Positions 34,204 to 42,820 of a DNA stretch of 64,000 bases are shown here, in pieces (the stretch's first letter is position 1; every line of letters begins with the position of its first letter). Origin of the DNA: Pseudomonadota bacterium (lineage in GTDB: Bacteria > Pseudomonadota > Gammaproteobacteria > Steroidobacterales > Steroidobacteraceae); NCBI GenBank assembly GCA_023417315.1, contig JAEZFW010000035.1, positions 53,769-117,768 on the forward strand, in the 5' to 3' direction. The translations under genes were made by a program, and so were the position numbers. The notes under the pieces were generated by a model. It ran no database searches. It saw only the letters and a program-made list of their open reading frames with translations, and had not been told where the DNA came from.

Positions 34204-34310
34204 GGCTGTGGGCTGTAGGCCGTAGCCAGAGTAAGAAGGGTGTCTCGTTACTAGCTCGCGCCTGGAGAACCTCTCTTTATCTGGCTACAGCCTAGAGCCT
34301 ACAGCCTATT
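34204..34310. repeat. Long intergenic palindrome, word type GGCTGTA
   Basis: The left arm has 7-nt words GGCTGTG, GGCTGTA and GGCCGTA, then GCCAGAG (34225-34231). The right arm (34279-34310), read in reverse complement, has GGCTGTA, GGCTCTA and GGCTGTA, then GCCAGAT. The loop is 47 nt. It lies between two convergent genes and may act as a bidirectional terminator. Confidence 0.85.
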
Positions 34311-34314
34311 CTTC

Positions 34315-35481
34315 TCACTTCGCCTTCGGCATATACGCCGCGCCGATCTGCACGCCGATATCGGGTGTGTTGCCGAAGTTCGAGATGTTCTCGGTGACGG
34401 CAAAGCTCCACAGCACGTTGCGGCCGCGCGATTGGAGCCCAAGACTGAGCTGATATTTGTCGTCGGTGAGCTCTTCGACGTCGGCGTTCTGGATCACGCT
34501 GCGGCTTGCGTATCCTTGCAAGATGACACTCGTTCGCTGCGTCAGACCGAAGCTGTAACCTAGGATCAGCGTGGGAATGATCTGCGTCTCGTCTGCGGGG
34601 ACTTCAGGACCGCCTGCGTAATACACGGCGCTGCCCGCCAGATAAACGGAGTGCCGACCGGTGTCTCCGATGCGTCTCTGTAGTGTCGCTTGCAATCCGA
34701 AATCATGCTCCCCGGTTGACAGCAGAAAGCGCTCGCCATCCACCGCGAGTTTCGCAGCCGCTTCCACGACTACATCCCAGCCGAAGCGCGGCTGGGGCAG
34801 CGAATAGCGGACACCCACAACGGGATCGCCAAAGCCACCGTCGATGCTGCGCTCGAGTTGTGCAAACTGGAGCTCGCCCAGCTTGTAGAGCAGTTGGAAG
34901 CGATGGCGTGCGACGAGGTCGCGGCCCTGCTGACTGAAACCGAACGAGTCGTGAAAGGATTCGATCGTGCTATCGAAACCGCCTTCACCGTAATCGATAT
35001 ATGGAATGGTGAGGTATGCACTCCAGTACTCGTTCAAGCGTCTCTGCACGATGAGATCCGCGAGGCCGACTTCGCCATCGATGTAGTAGGCATCTCCCGG
35101 CAGAGCGAGTATCGCTGCCGCATCTTGCGCGCGCAGAGGTTGACGGCCCACACCTCGCGTCTCGAGATACTCACGGACGTTGTCACTCAAGATGAATGTG
35201 TTCTGGTACGCGTACTGGATCTCGAAAGTCCAGGTGCCCGCCTCGGCATCGGCGGTGTGCGCGGGGAGCATGTCGAGCCGAAGGAGTCCGAACGGAGTGA
35301 GATCGCGAGCGCGGAGCAAGCCCACGTGACTCCATCGCTGCTCCACGACTGTCGGCTCGCCTAGGTCATCGAGAACACGCTCTGTGACTTCCTGCGCTTG
35401 AGCGCAGACAGCGCCGAAAACGGTGAGTCCCAGGAGGATCGGATTGAGCACTAGACGAACGAGCGATGACCAGCCTGTCAT
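34315..35481 (-). CDS. Outer-membrane beta-barrel-like protein, DUF3187-like
   Basis: 388 residues from the preferred ATG 35481, which has GGAG upstream; the frame continues to ATG 35523. A signal peptide (hydrophobic about 8-26, cleavage near AQAQ) is followed by alternating beta-strand-like segments (FEIQYAYQNTF, AYLTIPYIDYGEGGF, VGVRYSLPQPRFGWDVVVEAAAKLA) and a C-terminus ending in VQIGAAYMPKAK, in the manner of a barrel. The pattern resembles DUF3187 proteins, but the family call is from memory. Function unknown. Confidence 0.65.
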   Translation of the reverse strand: MTGWSSLVRLVLNPILLGLTVFGAVCAQAQEVTERVLDDLGEPTVVEQRWSHVGLLRARDLTPFGLLRLDMLPAHTADAEAGTWTFEIQYAYQNTFILSDNVREYLETRGVGRQPLRAQDAAAILALPGDAYYIDGEVGLADLIVQRRLNEYWSAYLTIPYIDYGEGGFDSTIESFHDSFGFSQQGRDLVARHRFQLLYKLGELQFAQLERSIDGGFGDPVVGVRYSLPQPRFGWDVVVEAAAKLAVDGERFLLSTGEHDFGLQATLQRRIGDTGRHSVYLAGSAVYYAGGPEVPADETQIIPTLILGYSFGLTQRTSVILQGYASRSVIQNADVEELTDDKYQLSLGLQSRGRNVLWSFAVTENISNFGNTPDIGVQIGAAYMPKAK

Positions 35482-35611
35482 TCTTCCACTCCGATGGAAG
35501 AAAGGTAACGTGCTATGCCGCATCGCAGTTCCGAAGTGCGCGATGCTGACGTGAAGCGATCGCCTTCAGATGCATCGATTGCGCAGCATGGAACCGATCG
35601 CGAATCGACGA

Positions 35612-37027
35612 TCACAGAACTTTGCCGGGATTCATGATCCCTCTCGGATCGAGCGCGTGTTTGATCGAGCGCATCACTTCGAGCGCCACAGGATGCTTGT
35701 AGCGGGCTAGATCCTCGCGCTTGAGTTGGCCGATGCCGTGCTCTGCGCTGATGCTGCCGCCGTACTGCGCAACGAGGTCGTGCATCGCGCGGTGAATGCG
35801 CGGCGCGAGCGCCCGAAAGTCCGCTGCGCTGCCGTTCACGGGTACGCTCAAGTTGAAATGCAGATTGCCATCGCCCATGTGGCCGTAAGGGAGCAGCCGG
35901 CTTTCTGGAGTGATGCTGAGAAGCAGCGCGGACGCTTCGTCGATGAAGCGAGGGATCTCGCTCGTCGTTACCGAGATGTCGTGCTTGATGCTGGCTCCTT
36001 CGCGCCGCTGACCTTCAGGAATCGTTTCGCGCAATCGCCAGAAAGCCTCGCGCTGAGCCTCGCTCTGCGCGAGTACCGCGTCCAAGACCGCACCGCGCTC
36101 CATTTCGGCGAAGATCTCGCTCTCGACGATCTCCCGCAATCCGCTTTCGCTGCGCCCAGCACCTACTTCGATGAGCACATACCACTCATAGCGCTTGTCC
36201 AGTGGATCGCCCGTGTCCGGCACATGCTTGACTACGAGCTCGATTCCGAGCCGCGGCATGAGCTCGAACGTCGTCACGGCATCGCCGCTCGCAGCACGAA
36301 GTCGGGAGAGCAGCGCGACTGCGCTCGCTGCATCTTTGACAGCGGCGATGGCAGTGATCAGCTCGCGAGGACGCGAGAACAGCTTGCAGGCAGCAGCGGT
36401 GATGATGCCGAGCGTGCCTTCCGCGCCGATGAAAAGATCGCGCAGGTCGTATCCGGTATTGTCTTTGCGAAGAGGCTTGATGCCGTCCCAAATCCGGCCA
36501 TCCGGCAGTACGACCTCCAACCCAAGCACCAGATCGCGAGTCATGCCATAGCGCAGAACGGCTGTGCCGCCCGCGTTCGTCGAGAGATTTCCGCCGAGCT
36601 GACACGACCCTTCCGATCCGAGACTCAACGGAAACAAGCGGTCCACGGCGGCAGCCGCGTTCTGAACTTCTTCGAGCACGCAGCCGGCTTCGGCAATCAA
36701 CGCAAAGTTGTCTGGATCGACCGAGCGAATTCGTCGCATACGAGCGAGCGAGACGACGACCTGGGTCCCATCCGAGCTCGGCGTGGCACCTCCGCAGTAG
36801 CTCGTATTGCCCCCCACGGGTACGACGCCCACTGCAGCTTCATTGCACGTGCGCAGGATCTCCGAAACCTGTGCGGTCGTGCTCGGACGCAAGACCAGCG
36901 GCGTCGCTCCTCGGTAGAGCTCGCGATGATCGACCGTGTACGGCGCAATGTCCGGTGGGCTGTCGAGGTAGCCGCCCGCCCCTACGATGCGACGCAGACG
37001 ATCAAGCACGCTGGGCGAGATACTCAT
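35612..37027 (-). CDS. FAD-linked oxidase (GlcD/D-2-hydroxyacid dehydrogenase family)
   Basis: 471 residues. The FAD_binding_4 domain (about 35-215) shows VVPVGGNTSYCGGATP near 67, SLGSEGSCQLGGNLSTNAGG near 135 and LFIGAEGTLGIIT near 190. The C-terminal FAD-oxidase domain (about 220-470) contains LPYGHMGDGNLHFNLSVP near 375 and SAEHGIGQLKRE near 425, with the metal/substrate His residues. The family oxidises D-lactate, glycolate or D-2-hydroxyglutarate. No glcE/glcF neighbours are present, which favours a single-subunit enzyme. The substrate is undetermined. Confidence 0.9.
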   Translation of the reverse strand: MSISPSVLDRLRRIVGAGGYLDSPPDIAPYTVDHRELYRGATPLVLRPSTTAQVSEILRTCNEAAVGVVPVGGNTSYCGGATPSSDGTQVVVSLARMRRIRSVDPDNFALIAEAGCVLEEVQNAAAAVDRLFPLSLGSEGSCQLGGNLSTNAGGTAVLRYGMTRDLVLGLEVVLPDGRIWDGIKPLRKDNTGYDLRDLFIGAEGTLGIITAAACKLFSRPRELITAIAAVKDAASAVALLSRLRAASGDAVTTFELMPRLGIELVVKHVPDTGDPLDKRYEWYVLIEVGAGRSESGLREIVESEIFAEMERGAVLDAVLAQSEAQREAFWRLRETIPEGQRREGASIKHDISVTTSEIPRFIDEASALLLSITPESRLLPYGHMGDGNLHFNLSVPVNGSAADFRALAPRIHRAMHDLVAQYGGSISAEHGIGQLKREDLARYKHPVALEVMRSIKHALDPRGIMNPGKVL

Positions 37028-37039
37028 GAGGGGATGATC

Positions 37040-37468
37040 TCACGATCCGGTTTGCTCAAAAGACCATTCGCCGGAGGCGGCAGGTAGCGCCTGCAACTCT
37101 TCTGCGGAGAGCACAGCATGGCGCTTCACGACGTTATTCTCGAGCATGCACGCGAAGTGCCGATTTGTCGCAGGGCCCGCGGTGATGACACCGCCAACGA
37201 GCTCAGCTTTGTCTGATCTGCGCTGGACGGTGATCTGGAACTTTGAGCTGCGCGGAATGGTGTTTGCGTCCAACAGGGCTTTTTGACAGAAGAACTGCGG
37301 GCACAGCTTGGCGGCGTCCGGTGTCTCGATCGATTCGCAGCCCTTGACGACAGCGGCCTTGGGCGAGCGCAGCAGCTCTGGCTCGCCTAAGTTCTCCAGC
37401 AGGGAGAACAGGCCCCATAGGCAAATCCCAGCGAGACCGGCGAAGATAAAGAATCGGAGGGGCAGCAC
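37040..37468 (-). CDS. Membrane-anchored protein of unknown function
   Basis: 142 residues from a GTG start, with one N-terminal hydrophobic segment (5-26) and an otherwise soluble region. Four Cys (two close together in KLCPQFFCQKAL, one before and one after) could form disulfides in the periplasm. I recognise no family. It ends 12 bases before the FAD oxidase start on the same strand, so the two are probably co-transcribed. Confidence 0.6.
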   Translation of the reverse strand: MLPLRFFIFAGLAGICLWGLFSLLENLGEPELLRSPKAAVVKGCESIETPDAAKLCPQFFCQKALLDANTIPRSSKFQITVQRRSDKAELVGGVITAGPATNRHFACMLENNVVKRHAVLSAEELQALPAASGEWSFEQTGS

Positions 37469-37475
37469 AGGGTCA

Positions 37476-37626
37476 AGTGACGAGGGACGCGCGGTGACGA
37501 AGTGACGGAGTCAGAATCGCGTCACGAGTCTACCCTGCTCGGTACGATCCTTAAAATCCGTCCGCAGACTCGACGCGAGAGGCACGCTGATGAATTGAGT
37601 CCTCTGACTCCGTCACCTCGTCACTG
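37476..37626. repeat. Long intergenic palindrome, word type GTGACGGA
   Basis: The left arm (37476-37516) has words GTGACGAG, GGTGACGAA and GTGACGGA, then GTCAGAA at the loop side. The right arm (37601-37626), read in reverse complement, has AGTGACGAG, GTGACGGA and GTCAGAG. The loop is about 84 nt. The right arm contains the htpX stop codon (TGA at 37623-37621). The repeat period is 8-9 nt here. Confidence 0.8.
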
Positions 37627-38505
37627 GGCACTCTTGAGGGCCGCAATCCGTTCCTCCAGCGGGGGATGTGTCATGAACAGGCGCTGGATACCTGCTGTAA
37701 CTTTGCTGTTGTTGATGCCGAATGCGGCCATGCGATCCGGCAGCGGGCCGCTGTGACGCTGACGCAGCCGTTCGAGCGCGCCGATCATCGCCTCGCGTCC
37801 GGCGAGCTGCGCGCCCCCCGCATCCGCACGGAACTCGCGATGGCGAGAGAACCACATCACGATCATGCTGGCCAGAATGCCGAGCACCATCTGCGCGATG
37901 ATCACCGTGATGATGAATGCGGGCCCGTGCCCGCGTTCGGTCTTGAAGACGACGCGATCGACGGTGTGGCCGATGACGCGCGACAGAAAGATGACGAAGG
38001 TGTTCACGACACCCTGAATCAACGTCAGCGTCACCATATCGCCATTCGCGACATGGCTCACTTCATGGGCCAACACGGCCTCTGCTTCGCGCTGCGACAT
38101 GCCTTGCAGAAGCCCGCTGCTCACCGCGACGAGCGCATTGTCGCGTCGAGCACCCGTCGCAAAGGCGTTCATGTCGGGAGTATCGAAGATGCCGACTTCC
38201 GGCATGCCGATACCCGCTTGCTGGGCCTGACGTCGGACGGTGTCCACCAGCCAGTGTTCGGCAGCGTTGCTCGGCTGCTCGATGACCCGCACGCCCATCA
38301 TGCGCTTGGCTGTCCACTTCGAGATCGCGAGTGAAAAGAGGGATCCGGCAAAGCCGAGGACCGCCGAGAAGATCAGCAGTGAGTTCAGATCGAGCCCTGT
38401 GCCCTGCTCATCGAGGATTCGGTCCACACCCAACAGGCGCAGCGTGATGCTCAGCACCACGAGTACGGCGATGTTGGTCGCAACGAAAAGAAGGATGCGT
38501 TTCAT
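37621..38505 (-). CDS. htpX: Membrane metalloprotease HtpX
   Basis: Inner-membrane zinc protease for quality control of membrane proteins. 294 residues; two N-terminal membrane helices (3-25, 38-60), the zinc motif HEVSH at 147-151, two more helices (about 160-180 and 196-216), then the third ligand region FSRHREFRADAGGA near 222. The start at 38505 gives the canonical MKRILLFVATNIAVL N-terminus; the frame is open 28 codons upstream. The C-terminus runs into the palindrome. Confidence 0.95.
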   Translation of the reverse strand: MKRILLFVATNIAVLVVLSITLRLLGVDRILDEQGTGLDLNSLLIFSAVLGFAGSLFSLAISKWTAKRMMGVRVIEQPSNAAEHWLVDTVRRQAQQAGIGMPEVGIFDTPDMNAFATGARRDNALVAVSSGLLQGMSQREAEAVLAHEVSHVANGDMVTLTLIQGVVNTFVIFLSRVIGHTVDRVVFKTERGHGPAFIITVIIAQMVLGILASMIVMWFSRHREFRADAGGAQLAGREAMIGALERLRQRHSGPLPDRMAAFGINNSKVTAGIQRLFMTHPPLEERIAALKSAQ

Positions 38506-38698
38506 TTGAGGTTCGGCTCCGAGTGAGACCCCTTGAGTCCATCGCTCGCCCATACCGGACGGTCGCCGCGCCGCACGCGCGAGTGTCATGGAATTAGGGT
38601 CGCCGGCGGTAGATTCAAGCGGCCTGCGTTGCGCGAGCCGTGCCGACGGTCCGTTCGGAGGATTGGATTGAGAGCGTAGATCCTCTCAGGCCGACAAC

Positions 38699-39049
38699 CT
38701 ACATGTCGTCGCGGTCGCTGTAATCGTCGTCGAGGTCCTCGTCGTCCTCGTCGTCCCAATCGTCGTCGTGATCGTCCCAATCGTCATACTCGTCGTCATC
38801 ATCATCGTCCTCGAGCTCTTCCTCGTCATCTTCTTCGTCCTCGTCATCACTGGCCCAGCCTTCCGGCTCTTCAGCATGCTCGAGGTCGAGCTCGTGCCAC
38901 GTGTCGAGATCGATCTCCTCGATATCGCCGTTCTCGTATTGCAGCTCGATGATCTCTTCGTCCGGATCGACGGATAGCACCTGGAAGATCTCGTTCTCCT
39001 CGAGATCCTGGTACCACTTACCTTGAACCGGGTCGTAATCTCTGCCCAC
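38699..39049 (-). CDS. Small acidic protein, DUF6763-like, with Asp/Glu-rich tail
   Basis: 116 residues from GTG 39049 (GAGGTG upstream). The first 60 residues form a compact beta-rich domain with two repeats of one idea: DPVQGKWYQDLEENEIFQV and IIELQYENGDIEEIDLDTWHELDL. This matches a small gammaproteobacterial family I recall as DUF6763. After residue 70 the chain is almost only Asp and Glu, with scattered Trp and Tyr, for about 45 residues. Such a tail is likely disordered and may mimic nucleic acid or bind metal; no function is known. Divergent from proB. Confidence 0.75.
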   Translation of the reverse strand: MGRDYDPVQGKWYQDLEENEIFQVLSVDPDEEIIELQYENGDIEEIDLDTWHELDLEHAEEPEGWASDDEDEEDDEEELEDDDDDDEYDDWDDHDDDWDDEDDEDLDDDYSDRDDM

Positions 39050-39361
39050 GCAACACCTCGACGACGAAGCCGGCGCTCGGACCGGCGGCAGAATATTAGG
39101 GTGTCGCCAGGAAGCAGGCAACTCGATCGCGGTTCTATGTTCCGAGCCTCTGAGGACCTACAACTGGCCGTCATCGCGCTCCTTCAATTAAGCTAGGGAC
39201 GAAGCGCGACGCGATACGGGAGTCGCTCGCGCATCATTTGCTTCATCGCTCCCTGCTCGTCCAACAACGATTCACGTGCGCGGCGCGCGCCCGGGCGCCG
39301 GGTGAACCTCCGGGGCTCCACCGCAGCGCCGCTAAGGTCCGAGTGTCTGAGTCATCCGATC
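39050..39361. other. Intergenic region before proB
   Basis: 312 nt between divergent genes with no supported coding sequence. It must contain the proB promoter and that of the acidic-protein gene. A GC-rich inverted stretch (GCGCGCCCGGGCGCC) occurs near 39285. No palindrome of the heptad family is seen here. Confidence 0.4.
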
Positions 39362-40510
39362 ATGTCTGTCAGCGAGCTGAACGATTCAAGTTCCCCATTG
39401 CTACGGGCTCGTCGCATCGTCATCAAGGTAGGCTCTGCTCTACTGGTTGACGCACGGACGGGACAACTCTGTCGACCATGGCTCGAGACCCTCGCATCGG
39501 ATATCGCCCGTGTCCGCGCGCGCGGTGCCGAGGTGTTGCTCGTCTCTTCAGGAGCCATCGCGCTCGGGCGGCGGTCAATCGGACTTGCACCGGGTCGGTT
39601 GAAACTGGAAGAAAGTCAGGCTGCCGCGGCCGTGGGTCAGATTCGACTGGCGCACGCGTGGAAAGAAGTGCTCGAGGCGCACCATTTGAATGTGGCACAG
39701 ATCCTGCTCACGTTCGCAGATACGGAGGAACGTCGCCGCTATCTGAATGCACGTAGCACATTGAATACGTTGCTGCGGCTGGGGGCGATCCCGGTCATCA
39801 ATGAAAACGACACGGTCGCGACAGCGGAAATCCGCTATGGCGATAACGATCGTCTAGCGGCTCGTGTTGCGCAAATGATCAGCGCGGATTGCTTGGTCCT
39901 GCTCTCGGACGTCGATGGCCTCTATACAGCCGATCCGACTTTGAATGCGGATGCGCAATTCATCCCGGAGATCCGCGCGATCACGACCGAGATCGAGCGG
40001 ATGGGAACGGGCTCGTCCTCCGACGTGGGGTCGGGCGGCATGGCAACGAAGATCGCCGCAGCAAAGATCGCCGTCGGTGCCGGGTGTCATATGTGCGTTG
40101 CATTGGGACGCGAGCTGCATCCTGTCCGGCGCATCGAGGAGGGCGCACGTTGCAGTTGGTTCTATCCGAGCGCAAATCCGACTACAGTGCGTAAACAATG
40201 GATCGCGGGTTCTCTCAAACCGGCTGGCGATGTGGTGCTCGATGATGGGGCGGTGAAAGCGCTGCGCGCTGGAAAAAGTTTGCTCCCTGCTGGCGTCACC
40301 GCGATCACCGGAAAGTTCGAGCGCGGGGATGCGCTCATCGTTCGCGATGCGCAGGGCAAAGAGATTGCGCGGGGCCTGTCTGGTTATTCGAGTCGCGATG
40401 CTGCACGGCTAAAGGGTCGTCATTCGCATGAAATAGAGGCTCTACTCGGATACCGCGGCCGCGATGAGTTGATCCATCGAGATGATCTCGTCGTGACCTC
40501 GCGTGAGTGA
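39362..40510 (+). CDS. proB: Glutamate 5-kinase
   Basis: First step of proline synthesis, phosphorylating glutamate. The 382 residues comprise an amino-acid kinase domain (about 15-265) with RIVIKVGSALLV, VSSGAIALGRR near 62, INENDTVATAEIRYGDND near 145 and GSGGMATKIAAAKIA near 225, then a PUA domain (about 285-370). The start at 39362 fits family N-termini; the frame is open upstream. proA is 2.3 kb downstream, with a histidine kinase and response regulator between them. The stop overlaps the kinase gene by eight bases. Confidence 0.95.
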   Translation: MSVSELNDSSSPLLRARRIVIKVGSALLVDARTGQLCRPWLETLASDIARVRARGAEVLLVSSGAIALGRRSIGLAPGRLKLEESQAAAAVGQIRLAHAWKEVLEAHHLNVAQILLTFADTEERRRYLNARSTLNTLLRLGAIPVINENDTVATAEIRYGDNDRLAARVAQMISADCLVLLSDVDGLYTADPTLNADAQFIPEIRAITTEIERMGTGSSSDVGSGGMATKIAAAKIAVGAGCHMCVALGRELHPVRRIEEGARCSWFYPSANPTTVRKQWIAGSLKPAGDVVLDDGAVKALRAGKSLLPAGVTAITGKFERGDALIVRDAQGKEIARGLSGYSSRDAARLKGRHSHEIEALLGYRGRDELIHRDDLVVTSRE

Positions 40511-41978
40511 ACGCATGCACCAATCCGATACAGGGACCGTACCGCTATTTCATGCGCAACCACTTGGCGCGGCGTCTCTCGGCGCTCGGGCGCAAGATTT
40601 ACACGGGCGACTGAGCGGAAACCGCCTTCTGGTTATCGTCGTCGCGCTGAGCTTCGTGCTGCTCGCCGCTGCTGCGGTACTGCTCGTAAGCATTTCGAAG
40701 CAGTCGGAAGACGCTGGGCGTGCGGTCGTTCATACACTGCAGGTCAAGCAGGCGGCCGCGAACCTGCTCAACATGATTTCAACCGCGGAATCGGGGCAGC
40801 GAGGTTACCTGCTCACGGGCGATGAGCGGCTGCTGGCGCCGTACGAGCAGGCGCGAGCCGAGCTCGAGTCTCGGTTGTTCGCGCTGCGCGAGTTCGTGGG
40901 TGACGATCCAAGCCAGCTGAAGCGAGTCGACGACTTGACCCCCGTGCTCATCGAGCGGCTCGGCGCGATCGAGCAGACGATGCGATTCGTCCGCGAGGAG
41001 CAGCAAGAGCGCGCTGCACGAGTCGTCAGTCAGCGAGGCGAGCCCCTCATGCGTGATTTGCGCACGCGTTTCGATGAGTTCAACACCGCGGAGGATCGTC
41101 TACTGCTCGCGCGCCAAGAACGCGTTCATAGGGTACGCGAGCAGTTCATTTTGGCCGTCACGGGGATGCTGATCGCATGTGGCTTGCTCGCGGTGTTCGC
41201 ATTGATCAGCGTGCGCCGTTATCTGAGCGCTGTGGAAGCCAGCCGAGCGCAGCTCGCTTCGTACAATCGCGATCTCGAACAACGCGTCGCCGAACGAACC
41301 GAAGCCTTGGCTCGCGCAGCGGAAGTCGCCGAGCGGGAACGGCTGCGCGCAGAGGCGCTACTCACGGATGTGAACCACCGAGTCGGCAACAACTTGGCAC
41401 TCGTGTCCTCGTTTCTGACGATGCAACAGCGGGTGGTGAAGAATCCGGAAGCATCGAATGCGTTAGCGGCGGCGCGAGCTCGCGTGCAAGCGATTGCTTC
41501 TGCGCATCGCAAACTCCGTCTCGGCACTGATTTCGCGAGCGTGAAAGCTGATGAGGTGCTGACTGCGGTGTTGGACGATATCGCCGCAGGCTTGCCTGCC
41601 GGGATCAAGATTCGGCAAGACCTCGCTTCGTTATCCATTGCTGCGCGCGATGCCGTGACGCTAGGAGTGCTGACATCCGAGCTCGTGATGAACGCCGTGA
41701 AGCACGCCTTCGCCGCGGGCGAGAGCGGGGAGGTGACGGTCGTGCTCGGCGTGGAATCCACGGGCCTTCCTTTTTTAGAAGTGTCGGACGATGGGGTAGG
41801 GTGGCATGAAAAACATACACGCGAATCTCATGGGTTGGGGACGCGAATCATCGAGTTGGTTGCGCGACAGTTCGGCAGCGCACCCGAACGATCGAGCGTC
41901 CGCAAAGAGGCGAAGCGGCCTGGCACTCGCATCCGCGTCCCATTGCCCAGACTCGAGATCATTGCCCGAAGTGATTAA
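40503..41978 (+). CDS. CHASE3 sensor histidine kinase (HisKA_2/HWE type)
   Basis: 491 residues. Transmembrane helix at about 38-62, a periplasmic CHASE3 domain (about 65-215) with the signature NMISTAESGQRGYLLTG, a second helix (about 222-242), a coiled coil, then the phosphoacceptor region LLTDVNHRVGNNLAL with His292. A HATPase domain follows (SELVMNAVKHAF near 400, DDGVG near 435). The HxRVxNNL form is the HisKA_2/HWE class typical of general stress or light responses. It overlaps proB and the response regulator gene, so the three are co-translated. Confidence 0.9.
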   Translation: MSERMHQSDTGTVPLFHAQPLGAASLGARAQDLHGRLSGNRLLVIVVALSFVLLAAAAVLLVSISKQSEDAGRAVVHTLQVKQAAANLLNMISTAESGQRGYLLTGDERLLAPYEQARAELESRLFALREFVGDDPSQLKRVDDLTPVLIERLGAIEQTMRFVREEQQERAARVVSQRGEPLMRDLRTRFDEFNTAEDRLLLARQERVHRVREQFILAVTGMLIACGLLAVFALISVRRYLSAVEASRAQLASYNRDLEQRVAERTEALARAAEVAERERLRAEALLTDVNHRVGNNLALVSSFLTMQQRVVKNPEASNALAAARARVQAIASAHRKLRLGTDFASVKADEVLTAVLDDIAAGLPAGIKIRQDLASLSIAARDAVTLGVLTSELVMNAVKHAFAAGESGEVTVVLGVESTGLPFLEVSDDGVGWHEKHTRESHGLGTRIIELVARQFGSAPERSSVRKEAKRPGTRIRVPLPRLEIIARSD

Positions 41979-42468
41979 GCCGTGGACGGCCTCGCCGCAG
42001 ACCCGTCCGATCGCTGTCGGCGATCCCCGCGTGCTGCGCTTTCCGTTTCTGCGGGCCCCTCGCGGCGACCACGAAGGCGCGTCCGGCACTCTGAACGATA
42101 CGGCGAGCACGTTGAAGAAGGCCCGTGTGCTGCTTGTCGAAGATGATTTCATCGTCGCTTTCGACATGCAGATGCTGTTGGAGGAGCAAGGCGCGGACGT
42201 GATTGGCCCTGCTGCCTCTCTCAAGGAGGCGGGCAGGCTCTTGAACGACCACAAGCCCAATATTGCGGTGCTCGACGTCAATCTGAACGGTGAGCTCGTG
42301 TTTCCTCTCATCGACGCACTGCAGGCGCGAGGCATTCCATTCGTCTTCACCACTGCTTATGCCGAGGATGACCGGTTGTTTCCGGCACAAACGCAAGGTG
42401 CGCCGCGGCTCGCGAAGCCCGTGCTACCGAACGTGCTGGTGGCACAGCTCGAGAAGATGTTGAGGTGA
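41971..42468 (+). CDS. Single-domain response regulator
   Basis: A receiver domain without an output domain: RVLLVEDDFIVAFDMQMLLE with the acidic pocket, AVLDVNLNGE with the phosphoacceptor Asp, FTTAYAEDD and the conserved Lys in LAKPVLP. About 165 residues from GTG 41971, which overlaps the kinase stop; the first 45 residues are a low-complexity extension, so the real start may be later. It is the expected partner of the preceding kinase. Its output target is unknown. Confidence 0.85.
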   Translation: MIKPWTASPQTRPIAVGDPRVLRFPFLRAPRGDHEGASGTLNDTASTLKKARVLLVEDDFIVAFDMQMLLEEQGADVIGPAASLKEAGRLLNDHKPNIAVLDVNLNGELVFPLIDALQARGIPFVFTTAYAEDDRLFPAQTQGAPRLAKPVLPNVLVAQLEKMLR

Positions 42469-42475
42469 AATGCGC

Positions 42476-42712
42476 TCAGCGGCGATTCACGGGGATATCG
42501 AAGTAGCGCGACGCCGGCGGGTCGCTTGCGGGATACGTATCTTTGAGCGACTTGTCGATCGCGGGCTCTTTCTGCGCCTGAGGATGCGTTACCGCCCAGC
42601 GCCGACCCAGCTTGCGAAGCATGGGGGCCGCGATGAGCGCAATGGCGCCCGCGACCGCTAACGCCCCGAGCACCTTGGGGTACGATCGATCAAAGTTCTC
42701 CGATCCGCGCAT
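42476..42712 (-). CDS. Small membrane protein with PASDPP motif
   Basis: 78 residues with one hydrophobic helix (about 15-34) and a polar C-terminus containing IDKSLKDTYPASDPPAS. The D-x-S-x-x-D-x-(Y/F)-P-A-S-D-P-P motif recurs at the ends of several unrelated small bacterial proteins; its function is unknown. It is on the opposite strand between the response regulator and proA genes. Confidence 0.7.
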   Translation of the reverse strand: MRGSENFDRSYPKVLGALAVAGAIALIAAPMLRKLGRRWAVTHPQAQKEPAIDKSLKDTYPASDPPASRYFDIPVNRR

Positions 42713-42820
42713 ACGTTATTTCCTCCGAAACGTGCTCACCTAACGCGCTGGCGGGTCGAAGGTTGCGTTCCTCCTCCAAGGCGAGTCTCGAGTCCGGAGG
42801 ATGCTTGCTAGAATGTCTGC

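Noticed and set aside
35726..37087. Antisense open frame of 453 residues opposite the FAD oxidase gene
   Set aside because: The minus-strand frame has complete FAD_binding_4 and oxidase motifs; the antisense frame has no recognisable domain and exists because of GC-rich codon bias.
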